Assembly (NCBI GenBank): GCA_002170535.1
Contig: NHDW01000008.1
Coordinates: 86,365-147,662 of the forward strand
Length of the DNA stretch: 61,298 nucleotides
Origin: Methylococcaceae bacterium TMED69
GTDB lineage: Bacteria; Pseudomonadota; Gammaproteobacteria; Ga0077536
Reading direction: 5' to 3'
Shown: positions 60,910-61,298 of the stretch, piece by piece
How positions within the stretch are numbered: position 1 is the first letter of the stretch
How the letters are laid out: every line of letters begins with the position of its first letter
Notes under the pieces: model-generated
Seen by the model: the letters and a program-made list of their open reading frames with translations, nothing else
Database searches by the model: none
What the model was told of the DNA's origin: nothing
Made by a program: the position numbers and the translations under genes

Positions 60910-61045
60910 TGTTATTCTCGTTTTGTAGCATTTCCCACATTAATTTTTTGGTATTTTGCAGGTTTATCTGAGAAATTAACCCTAAAATACTCATTCCAGC
61001 AAACGTGAATATAAATGCACTAAGAATATATTCGATATATTGCAA
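60893..61045 (-). CDS. ccmD: CcmD-like heme exporter protein D (TTG start, 50 aa; absent from ORF track)
   Basis: MQYIEYILSAFIFTFAGMSILGLISQINLQNTKKLMWEMLQNENNNEKKN between ccmC and ccmE. Confidence 0.75.
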   Translation of the reverse strand: MQYIEYILSAFIFTFAGMSILGLISQINLQNTKKLMWEMLQNENNNEKKN

Positions 61046-61068
61046 AACATAGCCCCGGTTTATAATAG

Positions 61069-61298
61069 TTAGCTAATTTCCTTACGAATCCAACTAGCAT
61101 TTCGTTCATAGCGAATTATCTCACTTTGCATCCTTATCATCAAAATAAGTACAAAATATGCTATGAACCCAATAGTCATTATGATCAGAGGGATCAACAT
61201 AGAAAGTTCAATTGATGGATTGTCGAATTTAGACACTGTGGGTCCTTGGTGTAGCGTCGCCCACCACTCAACAGAATAATGAATTATCGGGATGTTAA
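61069..61298 (-). CDS. ccmC: heme ABC transporter permease CcmC, truncated by window edge
   Basis: NIPIIHYSVEWWATLHQGPTVSKFDNPSIELSMLIPL...RKEIS*. Confidence 0.88.
   Translation of the reverse strand, partial: NIPIIHYSVEWWATLHQGPTVSKFDNPSIELSMLIPLIIMTIGFIAYFVLILMIRMQSEIIRYERNASWIRKEIS

Overview
AT-rich bacterial chromosomal window, probably from a gammaproteobacterium (gltX/tRNA-Ala/tRNA-Glu, hspQ, sirB1-like, System I ccm genes). I see no CRISPR array, transposase, integrase or phage module. Main content: a truncated enoyl-CoA hydratase; a lipoprotein PQQ alcohol dehydrogenase with a lanthanide-type WDFD motif; several luciferase-like (LLM) and Ddn-like oxidoreductases of families that often use F420; a Gld-like ABC cluster; an operon of fused acyl-CoA dehydrogenase, xanthine-dehydrogenase-type hydroxylase and MoaD/ThiS-like protein; a selenocysteine decoding locus (selA, selB, tRNA-Sec); azurin; gltX and two tRNAs; a type II glutamine synthetase with a sigma-54 promoter and NtrC-like sites; leuA; a secondary EF-G; pepN; M18 aminopeptidase; and a ccm operon (ccmC partial, D, E, F, G, H, I). 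The best finds are two genes that the ORF track splits at one in-frame UGA each. One is a UGSC-motif protein (23386-23928, minus) and the other a GrdB/PrdB-like reductase-family protein (39016-39867, minus). Each has a 7-bp hairpin starting 11 nt after the UGA with a G in the first two loop positions, as expected for a bacterial SECIS. The UGSC gene ends a tight four-gene thiol/selenol redox operon (DCC - TPR - thioredoxin-fused partner - UGSC), my lead candidate for an uncharacterised system. The tRNA-Sec appears to have a 7/5 (12-bp) acceptor-T branch instead of the canonical bacterial 8/5. All family calls are by eye; no database search was run.
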